Part shown: one piece after another, positions 50,951-60,847 of the stretch | How the letters are laid out: each line of letters begins with the position of its first letter | Position numbering within the stretch: position 1 is the stretch's first letter | Origin: Tritrichomonas foetus | Taxonomy: Eukaryota > Parabasalia > Tritrichomonadida > Tritrichomonadidae | Assembly: GCA_001839685.1 (NCBI GenBank) | Contig: MLAK01001037.1 | Span: 88,296 to 152,295 of the forward strand | Reading direction: 5' to 3' | Length of the DNA stretch: 64,000 nucleotides | Translations under genes and position numbers: made by a program | The notes under the pieces: model-generated | Databases searched by the model: none | The model's input: only the letters and a program-made list of their open reading frames with translations | Told to the model about the DNA's origin: nothing

Positions 50951-51373
50951 GATTGAATTTATTATGTTGTTTATTATATTTGGAATCATGATTTCGAAAT
51001 TAAAATTGTTTTATTTTATTTGATACTTTTTTTAAATAAAAATATTTACTTTCTCCCATTTTTGTGTCGCTCTTTTTTTTGGCTATATTTTACTCGGATT
51101 CATAATTTGAATTTCTAATCCATTATTTCGAGTCATCATTCAGAATGATCGATTTTTCCATGCAATTTGTAATATTTGGTATTTGCAGATAGTTTTGTTT
51201 TATGGAAATCAGATTAATTATATTACTTTTTGATTGAGTTACTTGTTTACCAGCTGTCATTCAACATAATATTTTTTGAAATTCCTCAATAGAAAATTTT
51301 CATGTTGATTTCCACACGTTTGGAATTATTTTCTCTCAAAAAATATCATTGAAAAAGTGAAATTTATTTAAAA
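50951..51373. other. Intergenic between dynein and ankyrin genes
   Basis: AT-rich 423-bp spacer; no feature seen. Confidence 0.5.
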
Positions 51374-53407
51374 ATGGGTGAAGAAGAAGAAGAGTCTCAC
51401 TATTTTGAAAGACCTCAAGAGTTTGAAATGCTTCTTAATCTTCAAGAAGTCGTTTTTTCCGTCAACATTTCGAATTTCAGCCAAAAAGCAAACGATTTAA
51501 AAAATCTCAATTGTTTTATCAAACCACGTGCCGTTCACACCACAATTGTCAACATTTTCAATGCAATTAAATACCGCCCGATTCATCATTTTGCTTATGC
51601 TCAGCTATTAAAAGTGCTTTTAGATATGGAAGATGATACAAAGTGTTATTCATTAATTAAACCTTATACGCTTTCACTATTCAGAGCCATTGTTGATGAC
51701 GAACGATCATATCCACGCGAAGCTGCGATTGTCGCTTTTATTTATGATGCATTTTTATTAAATTGTTTTACGATAGCAGAAGTAGTTGAAACCTTCAAAC
51801 TTGTATTCAAAGCCCACTTAAATCCAACAGAATTAGCTATCGTGTTTTTCTTCTACTTCTGTCCAGAATTGAAATCATTCAATTCTGACTTTTTTGAATA
51901 TTTACTAACTTCAATCACAAATTCTGAAGAAAGAACAATGCCACAAGAAATTCATGATATTTTCGATTTAATGAATGATTTGTTTGATAATAACTTTAAA
52001 ATGCTTCGTGGGTGGAGAGAATGTCATGCACCACCAAATTCTTACGCAGATGCAATTCTGAAGGATGATTGCAATATGTTACAAAATATCATTGCTAAAG
52101 AAAAAGCAACACCAAATGAATATATTACACCGACAATTTTTGGATTATCTAGTTTTGTTGTCGATAAACCAACTTTAATTCAATATTCATGCTATTTTGG
52201 ATCACTTAAATGTTTTAAATATTTAATTCTAAATGATGCAAGTCTATCATACACTGATGAAAAGCATCGCTCATTGATACAATTCGCAGTAGCTGGTGGA
52301 AACTCAGAAATTATTCATATTTTAGAACAAAAACCCATTCTTTTTTCAAGAACTTTGGCAATTTCGATAGAATATCATCATGATCAACTTTTTAAATGGA
52401 TTTACGAACATCATTATCAAGGCAAACTAAAAGAAGATGCAATTAGTATAAATATATATCAAATTGCTATGTCGTCAAATAATGTACAAGCTCTTGAATT
52501 CATCATGAGGAATAAAATCAAAGTTAAAACAGACTTATTTAATTCATGGGAAAATTGTTGGATGACGCTTTTAAATGGTTTTATTATTACTTATCAAACT
52601 GTTTATCCAAATCATACTATTAACTTAAACTATACTGCTTATGATAACCACTATACACCTTTGCATTGGGCAGTTATCAATAAATATGATGGGATAATTG
52701 AAACAATTTTAAGTATTAGAAATTACAATATTAATTCGCTTGATGATTATGGAAGAACACCTTTTTACCTTGCTGTTGAAAATGGATATGTTGAAATTTT
52801 ACCTGTACTTAAGAAATATGGTGCAAAAATTAATAAAAGAGCAAAATGTAACTTGACACCTATTCATGCAGCTATTCGAAATAATCAATCTGGTTCTATT
52901 CGCTTTCTTTTATCGGTAACAGATTATGATTTAAATATGAAAGATTCTGTTTAATTTTTTTAAATTTATATGGGTGTTTTAGTTTTAAATTTATCATTTC
53001 CCACTCCATGTAGCAGCTTTGAGGAATTTCGAAGAGGTGGTTTCTAGTTTACTTTCACATGAAAATTTAAACGTGAATGTTAAAAACAGTGATGGCGTTT
53101 TTTCTTTTTTGTCGTTTATTGGACACCACTTCATATTGCTTCATATAAAAATTATGTAAACATATTGAAATTATTACTTAAAGATAAAAGAACAAATGTT
53201 AATGCAACAACACCAACTGGAGCAACTGCTCTCCACCTTGCTGCAACTTATGCAAGTGTTGATGCAGTGAAATTAATTATCGAACATCCAAAATGCAATA
53301 AATATATAGAAAATGAACAAGGAAAAACTCCTTATGACTTTGCTATGCAAAATAATCTCAGTGAGAAAGCCTTGCTTTTAAGAAAAATTGATGAAGATGA
53401 CGAATAA
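51374..53407 (+). pseudogene. Trichomonad-type ankyrin-repeat gene, interrupted twice
   Basis: The first open part (51374-52954, 526 aa) starts MGEEEEESHYFERPQEFE and has the long helical N-terminus and DUF3447-like segment (about 265-330) common in trichomonad ankyrin proteins, then ankyrin repeats from ~430 (TPLHWAVINKYDGIIETILS). The frame stops after LNMKDSV at 52954. Coding resumes in another frame at about 53001 (PLHVAALRNFEEVVSSLLSH), continues to NVKNSDG (53096), is interrupted again by ~23 T-rich bases (53097-53119), and resumes as WTPLHIASYKNYVNILKLLL at 53120 to a stop at 53407. Both breaks fall at the same place in successive repeats, between the DG and the TPLH motif. No GT-AG intron fits. 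Probably a pseudogene, or two local errors. Confidence 0.65.
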
Positions 53408-53813
53408 TCATAGTGTATGAAGTATTCCTATGAATCGATCCTTTCTCGTATTTGAATTAATTCTGTCCTGTTTCAATATTGCCAATTGGTGTATTTCAGA
53501 AACAATGCATGTAATAAGTATTACTATTCCAATAAACGTGTTTGCGACTTTAGATATCTCCATATTTTTCTTATTATTTAAAAAATAAAAATAACACGAA
53601 AATACTAATCACAGATATTTTGTTGGAATACCCAATTTCGAACATTCCAATGTAGCTAATGATTTGAAAGTCAGTTTGAAATTTTTTTATCCTTTTAAAC
53701 ATTGGCTATTCGAGATAACTTAGAATTTTTTTTTTTTTTCTTCTTCCTAAAAATAATGATGAATTTCAAACTAAATGTAGACAAATGTATAATTTTATTT
53801 TTAACAATATAAA
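53408..53813. other. Intergenic between convergent genes
   Basis: AT-rich, with a 13-nt T run near 53727. No gene seen. Confidence 0.5.
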
Positions 53814-54268
53814 TCAAATAAACGCAGCAAACAAATTCATTGTATGATAAACAATTGCCGCTCTAGTTTCATTTTCAACCATTTGAATGTGAAACGTGCT
53901 GTGAAAACTGTAGGGATGACAAGGGCTTTCTGTTTCAACAGGATGCGCATTTCCTGATACAGTTACAACGGTTATACCAAGTGGTGAAAATCCAGTTATT
54001 GATTGGCAATCATAACTTGTAATTTCATATATCAATTCTGGAACTATTTTTAGGAAATGGTGAATAGAATGTTTCCCTGTAATAGTCCGATATTCTGGCG
54101 TACTGTCTGGAACCAAATGCATCCAAACTAGACATGCGTCTTGCGTATAAAAACGAACTGCTTTCATTGGCTCAGCAGTAAGTTGGGTAAAGAATTCTTG
54201 AATAATTTCTTTCGCTGATATTAGAAAATAAAAATCGTACCTATCGCGTAGGAGTCGTTAGAAGTCAT
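53814..54268 (-). CDS. NTF2-domain protein with a 26-nt intron
   Basis: Exon 1 (54268-54241, 28 nt) and exon 2 (54214-53814) encode 142 residues after removal of a 26-nt intron. The joined N-terminus, MTSNDSYAIAKEIIQEFFTQ, followed by LTAEPMKAVRFYTQDACLVW, is the expected first helix and cone of an NTF2-like fold. Then come a hydrophobic helix (HHFLKIVPELIYEI) and strands ITVVTVSGNAHP and FHSTFHIQMV, ending NLFAAFI. The architecture resembles the NTF2 domain of NTF2 and G3BP; the protein is close in length to NTF2 itself (~125). It could be the RanGDP nuclear import factor or a G3BP-like adaptor fragment. An ATG inside exon 2 (54167) would give a 117-aa product lacking the first helix; I prefer the spliced form. 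Confidence 0.75.
54215..54240 (-). other. Ultra-short spliceosomal intron, 26 nt
   Basis: On the minus strand it begins GTACG and ends TTCTAATATCAG, a branch-like CTAAT six bases before the AG. Length 26 is not divisible by three, so unspliced RNA is frameshifted. Removal joins ATA-G to CG-AAA (phase 1) and produces a continuous NTF2-type helix. Introns of about 23-26 nt have been reported in Trichomonas vaginalis. Confidence 0.75.
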
Positions 54269-54478
54269 TTCTTCGAATTAGTTTTATATTTGCTACTAAC
54301 GAAAAATTAGCAAATCTTTTGTTATCAAGTATTCAATGCTGTTCCTTATTCAATTTGATAAAGTATTCAATGTAATCACGTTTTCAATTTGACTAAGTAT
54401 TCAATATAATAAAGTATTCAATATAGCAAAGTATTCAAAAAAGCAATCTTCAAAAAAAGAACGAATTAAAGTTTTTGT
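54269..54478. promoter_or_regulatory. Divergent promoter region (NTF2-like / PAS-cyclase)
   Basis: Only 210 bp separate the two divergent start codons. Most of it is the 17-bp tandem repeat at 54327-54445, so that repeat must lie within or next to both promoters. Confidence 0.6.
54327..54445 (+). repeat. 17-bp tandem repeat with AAGTATTCAA core in a divergent promoter
   Basis: Seven units start at 54327, 54344, 54361, 54378, 54395, 54412 and 54429. Five have the exact core AAGTATTCAA; units 2 and 4 are degenerate (CCTTATTCAA, ACGTTTTCAA). The spacing is exactly 17 bp throughout. Confidence 0.9.
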
Positions 54479-57400
54479 ATGTCAAAATATACGTCAACAT
54501 CAAAATCTGGCTTGGCCACTTCAGGTATTTTAGTTGACGAATCATACAGACAAGCCGAAAAACGAGAAAATCCGAGTTTTTTAACACGCGATATTTTTCC
54601 AGTGATTGCTGAAGTCAATCGGTCAGTTCCAGCTCCTCCGCTTTTATTAATTTTTCAATACATGATTTTATATTTGCAGCTATTCTTTGGCGGATATTAT
54701 TTATTTCATGTTCATACTGGATTTCCGCAATCTTTTCAAATTTTGATTCAGGTTCTCTTTTTTGGATTAGCTGGCGACTATCGTTCATATACGCCATATT
54801 TTCTTTCACTTGCAGTTGTAGATATTTTAACTTTGATTTTTCTCATCATTATTTTTGTTGATTATCATAACAATCATGATTTCAAATCATGGCAGCTTCA
54901 TATGATGAGAAATTGGAATGGAATACTTTTTTCATACTTCATTATTCCAAATGTTTTTTTTTTAATTATTTCTTTAGCTGATTTGGGTACAACAAATTCT
55001 TGGGGATCAACATTTATTTTTCTTTTAAGCATTGCTACTTCAGTTTTTACGTTTGTTCACATATTTTTCATTTCAAACTTGCTAAATCAGTCACCTTTTC
55101 TATTTCATGGCGCGCCATTTCATTGGCATCCACCTGAACTATTTTCTATGGTGATAATCATGTCAGTTCCTTTTGCATTTGATGGATTTTTCCAAAAAAT
55201 GAGTCAATGGCTCCGGATTGTTCCTCCTTTATTTACAATTATTTTATCGCCTTATGTTTTCTATCGAATGTGGTACCTTCCATTTACTTATTTAATAACT
55301 AATGTAATTTGGGCATCATTATCGGTTGGTTTAATATTTGGTTCTATTTTTTCGATCGTTCGTGATGCTAAAATGTCGAATATTAATCCTACACTTCAAT
55401 TTTTGGCACCAATTATAGCAACAATATTATCATGGACAATTATTTATCCAATTTTTTATTTAAGAAGAAGGAAAATTAAAAATAATTTGTCTTATTCAGT
55501 TTTTCCAGACAAAAATATTACTGAAGATGAGAAACAACAATATTTTGAAACATTAAAAATTAAACGAAAAAGTTTAGCGTATACTTATGTACAAGTTGGT
55601 ATTGAAGAAGGATCAGATATGTTTCTAGATTGGTCACTTTCAAAATATATTCTTGATCATTTTAATGATGATGTTGATTTAATGATTTTTATCACTTGGA
55701 CTGTTTCATTTTTCCCTTCCGAAACTTTTTCTATGCATAATTTTATTTTAACAATCGCGAAAAAGAAAGATTTAACAATTGTGAATCAATCAATGTTTTA
55801 TCAACTTCACAGACTTCATATTTTTAGACAATCATCATCTTCAAAAGAAGCAAATTCAGATTTATCAAAAATTAAAAAAATGACTGAACAATGCATTGCC
55901 TCATTTTGTGATGTCTGGAAAAATATGGGTGATAAAAGTTATGAAGTTAATTTCGATACTTATAATATTTTAACTCGATTACGCCATTCAACAGAAGCTT
56001 CATGGGCAGAAATGTTAGATAAATACCCTAATAATGCACGATTTGTGAATGAATACGCCAATTTTTTATTGGATGGACGTTGTAGATTTAAAGAAGCAAT
56101 TTATTATCATCAACGTGCCAATGCAATTGAACAAGGAAGCAAAATTCAGAATGACAGAATGTTTCATCGTTTTGTACAGATGTTTCCTTTTTATTTAAAG
56201 AAAAGTATTGTTGACACATCCGGAAAACTGAAAAGAAAACAACATAATGCAGGACCTGAAGTAGGAACAACTTTTGCTGATCAAATGCAAAATGATAATA
56301 CCACTGATGATTCATCAAATGATATTGATATTGTAGAAGGTGAACAGTTTGTTCCACAAGCACAACTTAGACTTGCATTGGGCCGAGCTGTTTCTGAATT
56401 ACATTCACATATTTCACAAAAAGTGATGATTTCTGCTGTTATTGCATTATGTATCACTTTAATTTATGCCACAATTATCACTGTTATGCTCCACAATAAA
56501 TTCAACGAAAGTTTGAATTTATTTTCATATTTAACTGTTATTAATAAAATATCAAGAACTTATGAGATTATGATGCCCATTTATTCATGGTTGTGGTCAG
56601 GAAGTGTTCTTAAAGAATTTAGCACAGATGAAGAATTTCTAATTTTTGGATCTGTTTATCAACTTTCTAGTTATTTAAATACAGATACATCAAATGATCA
56701 AAAAATATACAATTTATCGCTGATTGGTTTATCTTATATTGATGAACTATCAAATGTACTTTATTCTACAGATGAATCATATGGGAAGAGAATTGTAAAT
56801 TTAGCTAAATTATTATCAAACACTTATATTCATACTGGTGTTTGTAATCCATCAACAAATGAAATAATAACTGAAGGTCAATCTAGTACAATAGATTATA
56901 TATGGAGAACATTTTTCATGTCATCTGCTAAATTAACAATTGATTCTGAAGAAGATAGGAAAAATTGGGTAAATAGTAAAACATTCTGTGATGTTTATAC
57001 AAAGCATCAAGTTTTATCAAATGCCCTGAAAACAATTCCAATGAATCTTTCTGAACGGTTTTCAATTGAACATCGTTTATTAAATCGATGTAATACATCA
57101 CATTTTCTCTTTGATGAAAAAGGAAATCCATTAGTTGATGAAGATTTTTCAATTGAATCATGCCCACCACATCATGGGATTGGTCATACTGTTTCAAATT
57201 ATGGACAAGATGGGAATTACGTTAGCACAAATGATGATACAATTTATAATTTCTTAATTGCGTTTTCACCTTTCTTAATTTTAACATTATGTCTGCCTTC
57301 AACCATCTTTGCCTCTTCTGGATTATTAACGGAAAAGAAAGAATACACAAAACATTTGAAATCATTTTCAAAACAAGAGCGTGAAAAAGCAGCTGAACGA

Positions 57401-59560
57401 ATCAACCAGGCAACATTAAATCTTGATGAAACTACTAGTACAATTCAACAAGAAAGTAAATCATCAACGCTCCCAAACTTTTTACTGAATGTATTTTGTG
57501 CATTAATCATAACAGCACTTTTATTAGTGGCTCTTATTTGTAGTACTACATTTCGTCATAAATTAAATGCAATTACTGAGCATTATTTGCTTTTAGGTGC
57601 ATTAAGAGGTACAATTATTGATGCATCAGGATCAATTTTAATGATGTCTTTCTTATACCAATGTAGAACTGAAGGATACTTCACACCTAATTTTATAAAT
57701 GATATTCAACTTCAGGAATCGGTTAATAAAAAATTACAATTAATAGCAATGGTTCAATCAATGCTTGCTCGTGGTTATGATAACATTCCATCATCATATG
57801 GATTTGATCAAGACATTGATGATCTTTTATTTAATGAGGTTTGTGAAGTCCCTTCTGATATTAAATATATAGTTGAATATTACCAATGCGTTTCTTTTGA
57901 ACGAATTTTAGCATATTTTGCAGACATTATGAGATCCTATGCCAATACAATTAGTGTTCATCATATTTATTCTAAAGAGCTTTATATTTTTGGTAGTTTA
58001 ATAAATTCTCGCTTAGCTCTTGGATTTTTAGATCTCACAAATAAATATGAAGAAATTATGAATGATACCATAAATAATTTCAAACTAATTATTTGGGTTT
58101 GCTTTTCTATTGTTACAATTTGTGCAATATTAGCATTTATTGCTATGATTATGATCGTTGTAATAATTGAACGTGAATTAGACACATTTAAATGTATTTT
58201 ATTAAGAATTAATCCTGTGACTTTTGCAACAAATTCTCAAGTTCTCAGTTTAGTTTACGGCAAAAAGAGTTTTGTTGATACACATATAATTAGTGCCTCA
58301 CATTCTGTCTTTTATTCATCACAAGATGCAATGATGTCATTAAATCAAGATGGGATTATTGAATCTTTGAATCCAGCAGCAAGTGAAATATTTGGTTATA
58401 CACCTGAACAAATGCTTGGTCAAAACTTGAAATTATTAATTAATCCCGAAATAAAAACTAATAATCAATTATTCTATACAATGCAGTTGATGAAAAGTGG
58501 TCAATGTGGATTAATTTTTGAATCAGATTTTGCTGGATCTAAAGATGATGAAACAATAATGCCCTTAAAAGTAACACTTTTAGGATTTTCTTCAAATGAT
58601 CGTGTTGCTGAAAGCTTTGCAATTGTTTGTAGAGATAAAACTGAAGAAGATAAACAAAAAGCTAAAGTAGAAAGTGCCCAAAAAGATTCCGAAAACCTTC
58701 TTCAACAATTTGTTCCAAAAGAAATGCTTGCAAAGATTTCGAAAGATGAACCAGAACTTGCATTTTCTGTTCCATCATCAACAGTCATTTTCATTAACAT
58801 TTCACAGTTCTCAATTTACATGGCAACTATTCCACCAAGCGAACTTTTGATGAATCTTGGAAAAATCTTTTCATCTTTTGACAAAATTGCATCAAATATC
58901 GCATCTATTACGAAAATTAAAGTGATGGGCGACATTTATTTCGCTGCTGGCGGTCTCTTTAATACACCTGATACTCCACCATCAACACATGCAACCGATG
59001 TGACAAACTTTGCATTGAATGCTTTAGATTCTATCGAAGAATTGAATATTCAAATGAATGCAAACTTACAAATCAGAATTGGTGTTCATACTGGTGGACC
59101 AGTGACTGCGGGTGTTTTAGGAATGAATAGACAAATATTTGATATTATTGGATCAACAATCACTGCCTGTCAGCAACTTGAAGAAAGTTGTATTCCAGGA
59201 AATGTGAATATTTCCACTGATACTTACCAACTCATCCAAAATGGTCCATATCAAATTAAAGAACATGAAGAAATTGAACTAAAAGGTTTAGGAAAACAAA
59301 TGTCATATACAATTGCACCTGGACATGTAACAGCATCTGGTTCTACTGCTTCAGCTTATACTCCTCCATCTTTGGATGCTTTATTGAGTGGCGGAAGCTC
59401 TGTTTATACAGTTCCCTCACTTGATGCTTTAGTTGGCCCTGCAAGTGATTATGTTTTCGATTCAGCTGCAGCATTTCCAGATGAAGGAAATAATAATGGT
59501 GGTGATGGTGGATTCCAACTTCCATCACTTTCATCCTTGATTAATCCAACACCAACATAA
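54479..59560 (+). CDS. Trichomonad multi-TM PAS / class III nucleotidyl-cyclase-domain protein
   Basis: 1,693 residues. About nine membrane segments lie at ~55-325, then a large soluble helical part (365-640), further single segments near 645-670, 922-945, 1000-1025 and 1202-1230, a PAS domain at ~1275-1400 (SLNPAASEIFGYTPEQMLGQ), and a class III cyclase domain at ~1425-1610. The tail repeats PSLDAL motifs. Key catalytic positions differ from active cyclases: the first metal Asp is Asn1440 (VIFINIS), the Asp of the G-D pair is Ser1559, the transition-state Asn is Thr1562 and the Arg is Gln1566 (GSTITACQQ). The second metal Asp (D1485 in KVMGD) and the purine-binding Lys remain. So a sensor-type membrane protein that may not make cAMP/cGMP itself, or pairs with another subunit. 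Confidence 0.88.
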   Translation: MSKYTSTSKSGLATSGILVDESYRQAEKRENPSFLTRDIFPVIAEVNRSVPAPPLLLIFQYMILYLQLFFGGYYLFHVHTGFPQSFQILIQVLFFGLAGDYRSYTPYFLSLAVVDILTLIFLIIIFVDYHNNHDFKSWQLHMMRNWNGILFSYFIIPNVFFLIISLADLGTTNSWGSTFIFLLSIATSVFTFVHIFFISNLLNQSPFLFHGAPFHWHPPELFSMVIIMSVPFAFDGFFQKMSQWLRIVPPLFTIILSPYVFYRMWYLPFTYLITNVIWASLSVGLIFGSIFSIVRDAKMSNINPTLQFLAPIIATILSWTIIYPIFYLRRRKIKNNLSYSVFPDKNITEDEKQQYFETLKIKRKSLAYTYVQVGIEEGSDMFLDWSLSKYILDHFNDDVDLMIFITWTVSFFPSETFSMHNFILTIAKKKDLTIVNQSMFYQLHRLHIFRQSSSSKEANSDLSKIKKMTEQCIASFCDVWKNMGDKSYEVNFDTYNILTRLRHSTEASWAEMLDKYPNNARFVNEYANFLLDGRCRFKEAIYYHQRANAIEQGSKIQNDRMFHRFVQMFPFYLKKSIVDTSGKLKRKQHNAGPEVGTTFADQMQNDNTTDDSSNDIDIVEGEQFVPQAQLRLALGRAVSELHSHISQKVMISAVIALCITLIYATIITVMLHNKFNESLNLFSYLTVINKISRTYEIMMPIYSWLWSGSVLKEFSTDEEFLIFGSVYQLSSYLNTDTSNDQKIYNLSLIGLSYIDELSNVLYSTDESYGKRIVNLAKLLSNTYIHTGVCNPSTNEIITEGQSSTIDYIWRTFFMSSAKLTIDSEEDRKNWVNSKTFCDVYTKHQVLSNALKTIPMNLSERFSIEHRLLNRCNTSHFLFDEKGNPLVDEDFSIESCPPHHGIGHTVSNYGQDGNYVSTNDDTIYNFLIAFSPFLILTLCLPSTIFASSGLLTEKKEYTKHLKSFSKQEREKAAERINQATLNLDETTSTIQQESKSSTLPNFLLNVFCALIITALLLVALICSTTFRHKLNAITEHYLLLGALRGTIIDASGSILMMSFLYQCRTEGYFTPNFINDIQLQESVNKKLQLIAMVQSMLARGYDNIPSSYGFDQDIDDLLFNEVCEVPSDIKYIVEYYQCVSFERILAYFADIMRSYANTISVHHIYSKELYIFGSLINSRLALGFLDLTNKYEEIMNDTINNFKLIIWVCFSIVTICAILAFIAMIMIVVIIERELDTFKCILLRINPVTFATNSQVLSLVYGKKSFVDTHIISASHSVFYSSQDAMMSLNQDGIIESLNPAASEIFGYTPEQMLGQNLKLLINPEIKTNNQLFYTMQLMKSGQCGLIFESDFAGSKDDETIMPLKVTLLGFSSNDRVAESFAIVCRDKTEEDKQKAKVESAQKDSENLLQQFVPKEMLAKISKDEPELAFSVPSSTVIFINISQFSIYMATIPPSELLMNLGKIFSSFDKIASNIASITKIKVMGDIYFAAGGLFNTPDTPPSTHATDVTNFALNALDSIEELNIQMNANLQIRIGVHTGGPVTAGVLGMNRQIFDIIGSTITACQQLEESCIPGNVNISTDTYQLIQNGPYQIKEHEEIELKGLGKQMSYTIAPGHVTASGSTASAYTPPSLDALLSGGSSVYTVPSLDALVGPASDYVFDSAAAFPDEGNNNGGDGGFQLPSLSSLINPTPT

Positions 59561-60127
59561 TGAAACAATGCGAGCAGAATTGACTACGAAAAATGATTTT
59601 TCATATCGGAATGATATTAATAGATAGTATAATATAGTATAAATCCTGTTTTTTGTATTTTTAAACGGCTGATAATAAAACTTTCTTAATTTTTGGAATT
59701 TTATTTAGTGAACGTCAATATGAAGTAATAATATTCAATAATAATAATAATATTATTATTATTATTGAGCCATGATGTCAACTGATAATCCTAATATAGG
59801 CATTTGATTTAACAGATGGTGCAGATGGCAATGTATTAAACATTAAATAAATATAAATTCATACTATAAAAAAATGCAAATCAATAATGTAAGCATCTAC
59901 TTTTATTTGTTTTATAATACAAGAATTCCTTTCCATGATTAGTGCACAATAGAACACATAGCATAATTCATCCAAAAATGATTCAAATTCGATATCGACA
60001 TAAAATTTGATTTTTGTTTACTAAGATGATAGATTTAACATGAACCGATCATTTACATATCAAGTAAAAAGGGTAAATTTCAAAAAAACAAAAAAAAATT
60101 CCCAAAATTATCAAAATATAAAATACT
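59561..60127. other. Intergenic between convergent genes
   Basis: AT-rich; contains the 32-bp palindrome at 59736-59767 and nothing else recognised. Confidence 0.5.
59736..59767. repeat. Perfect 32-bp AAT/ATT palindrome
   Basis: C(AAT)5 is followed directly by (ATT)5G: a perfect 32-bp palindrome with no spacer, 176 bp after the cyclase stop. It can form a cruciform or RNA hairpin; it may simply be two microsatellites head to head. Confidence 0.9.
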
Positions 60128-60847
60128 TTATTTTCTTCCGATTGTTGGCCTCATAATTACTGGCCTGCCCGGTGACAAAGCGGGCGATGAACATCTTTTT
60201 ACATTTAATGCATCTTTATATATTGCAGGTATTGGAACTTTTGGCCCAATTGTATTATTAAAAATGGTTTTTCTCTCTCTATCTGTCACTCTTGGCGTTG
60301 CACACTTCGGTGGCCCAGTTTCCTGAACATTTAATACTGTTTTTATATTCTCCACCATTTGCTGGGTCTGCATTTGAAGGACAATTTGTTCGCCTTTTTC
60401 AAGGAGTTCCGTAACGTCTTCCTGGGGTCCCTCGTCATTTGATTCGTTCTGTGCCTGCTGCATTGCGAATTTCAGCATTAGATTTGTCACTTCTTCGTCG
60501 ATTTTCGCGCTTTGCTGAATCATTTGCTTTTTGAATGTTTCGAAGTTTGTCATGTTTGTCAAAATGTCGAGGATTGCGAGACATTGTCGATTTTTATTTT
60601 GGCTCCCTGAAAAAAGTGCAGATTCGAGTTGGGCCGGCCTGACACCGACACATTTTGTGACGAATGTATCAAACAAATCGACAAGAAGAGAACGAAAATC
60701 GAGAAAACATTGATACTCATCATTTGTATGATTAGAACCTTCGGAAAATTTGTTACAGTTGGTGGACATAAAGCCAAGCAGAGGTTTCCACCATTGCTCT
60801 GTGGCAATTGCAGCTGCGCAAGCTTGAATAATTGCCTCTTCGCTCAT
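60128..60847 (-). CDS. BART-domain protein (ARL2BP/CFAP36-like)
   Basis: 239 residues from the ATG at 60847. The frame runs 42 nt further upstream only to a TTG. Residues ~17-105 fit the BART (binder of ARL2/ARL3) helical domain: WWKPLLGFMSTNCNKFS, then EYQCFLDFRSLLVDLFDTFV, then a final helix (RPAQLESALFS), the pattern seen in ARL2BP and the ciliary protein CFAP36. This domain binds ARL2/ARL3-GTP in ciliary traffic, which fits a flagellate. Residues ~105-180 are coiled-coil-like, acidic and Gln-rich; the C-terminal ~55 residues are basic and Pro-rich (SPALSPGRPVIMRPTIGRK). The family is inferred from pattern only. Confidence 0.65.
   Translation of the reverse strand: MSEEAIIQACAAAIATEQWWKPLLGFMSTNCNKFSEGSNHTNDEYQCFLDFRSLLVDLFDTFVTKCVGVRPAQLESALFSGSQNKNRQCLAILDILTNMTNFETFKKQMIQQSAKIDEEVTNLMLKFAMQQAQNESNDEGPQEDVTELLEKGEQIVLQMQTQQMVENIKTVLNVQETGPPKCATPRVTDRERKTIFNNTIGPKVPIPAIYKDALNVKRCSSPALSPGRPVIMRPTIGRK

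Noticed and set aside
53165..53407. Independent 80-aa ankyrin gene
   Set aside because: The frame continues upstream to 53120 with TPLHIAS sequence and is the 3' end of the broken gene starting at 51374.
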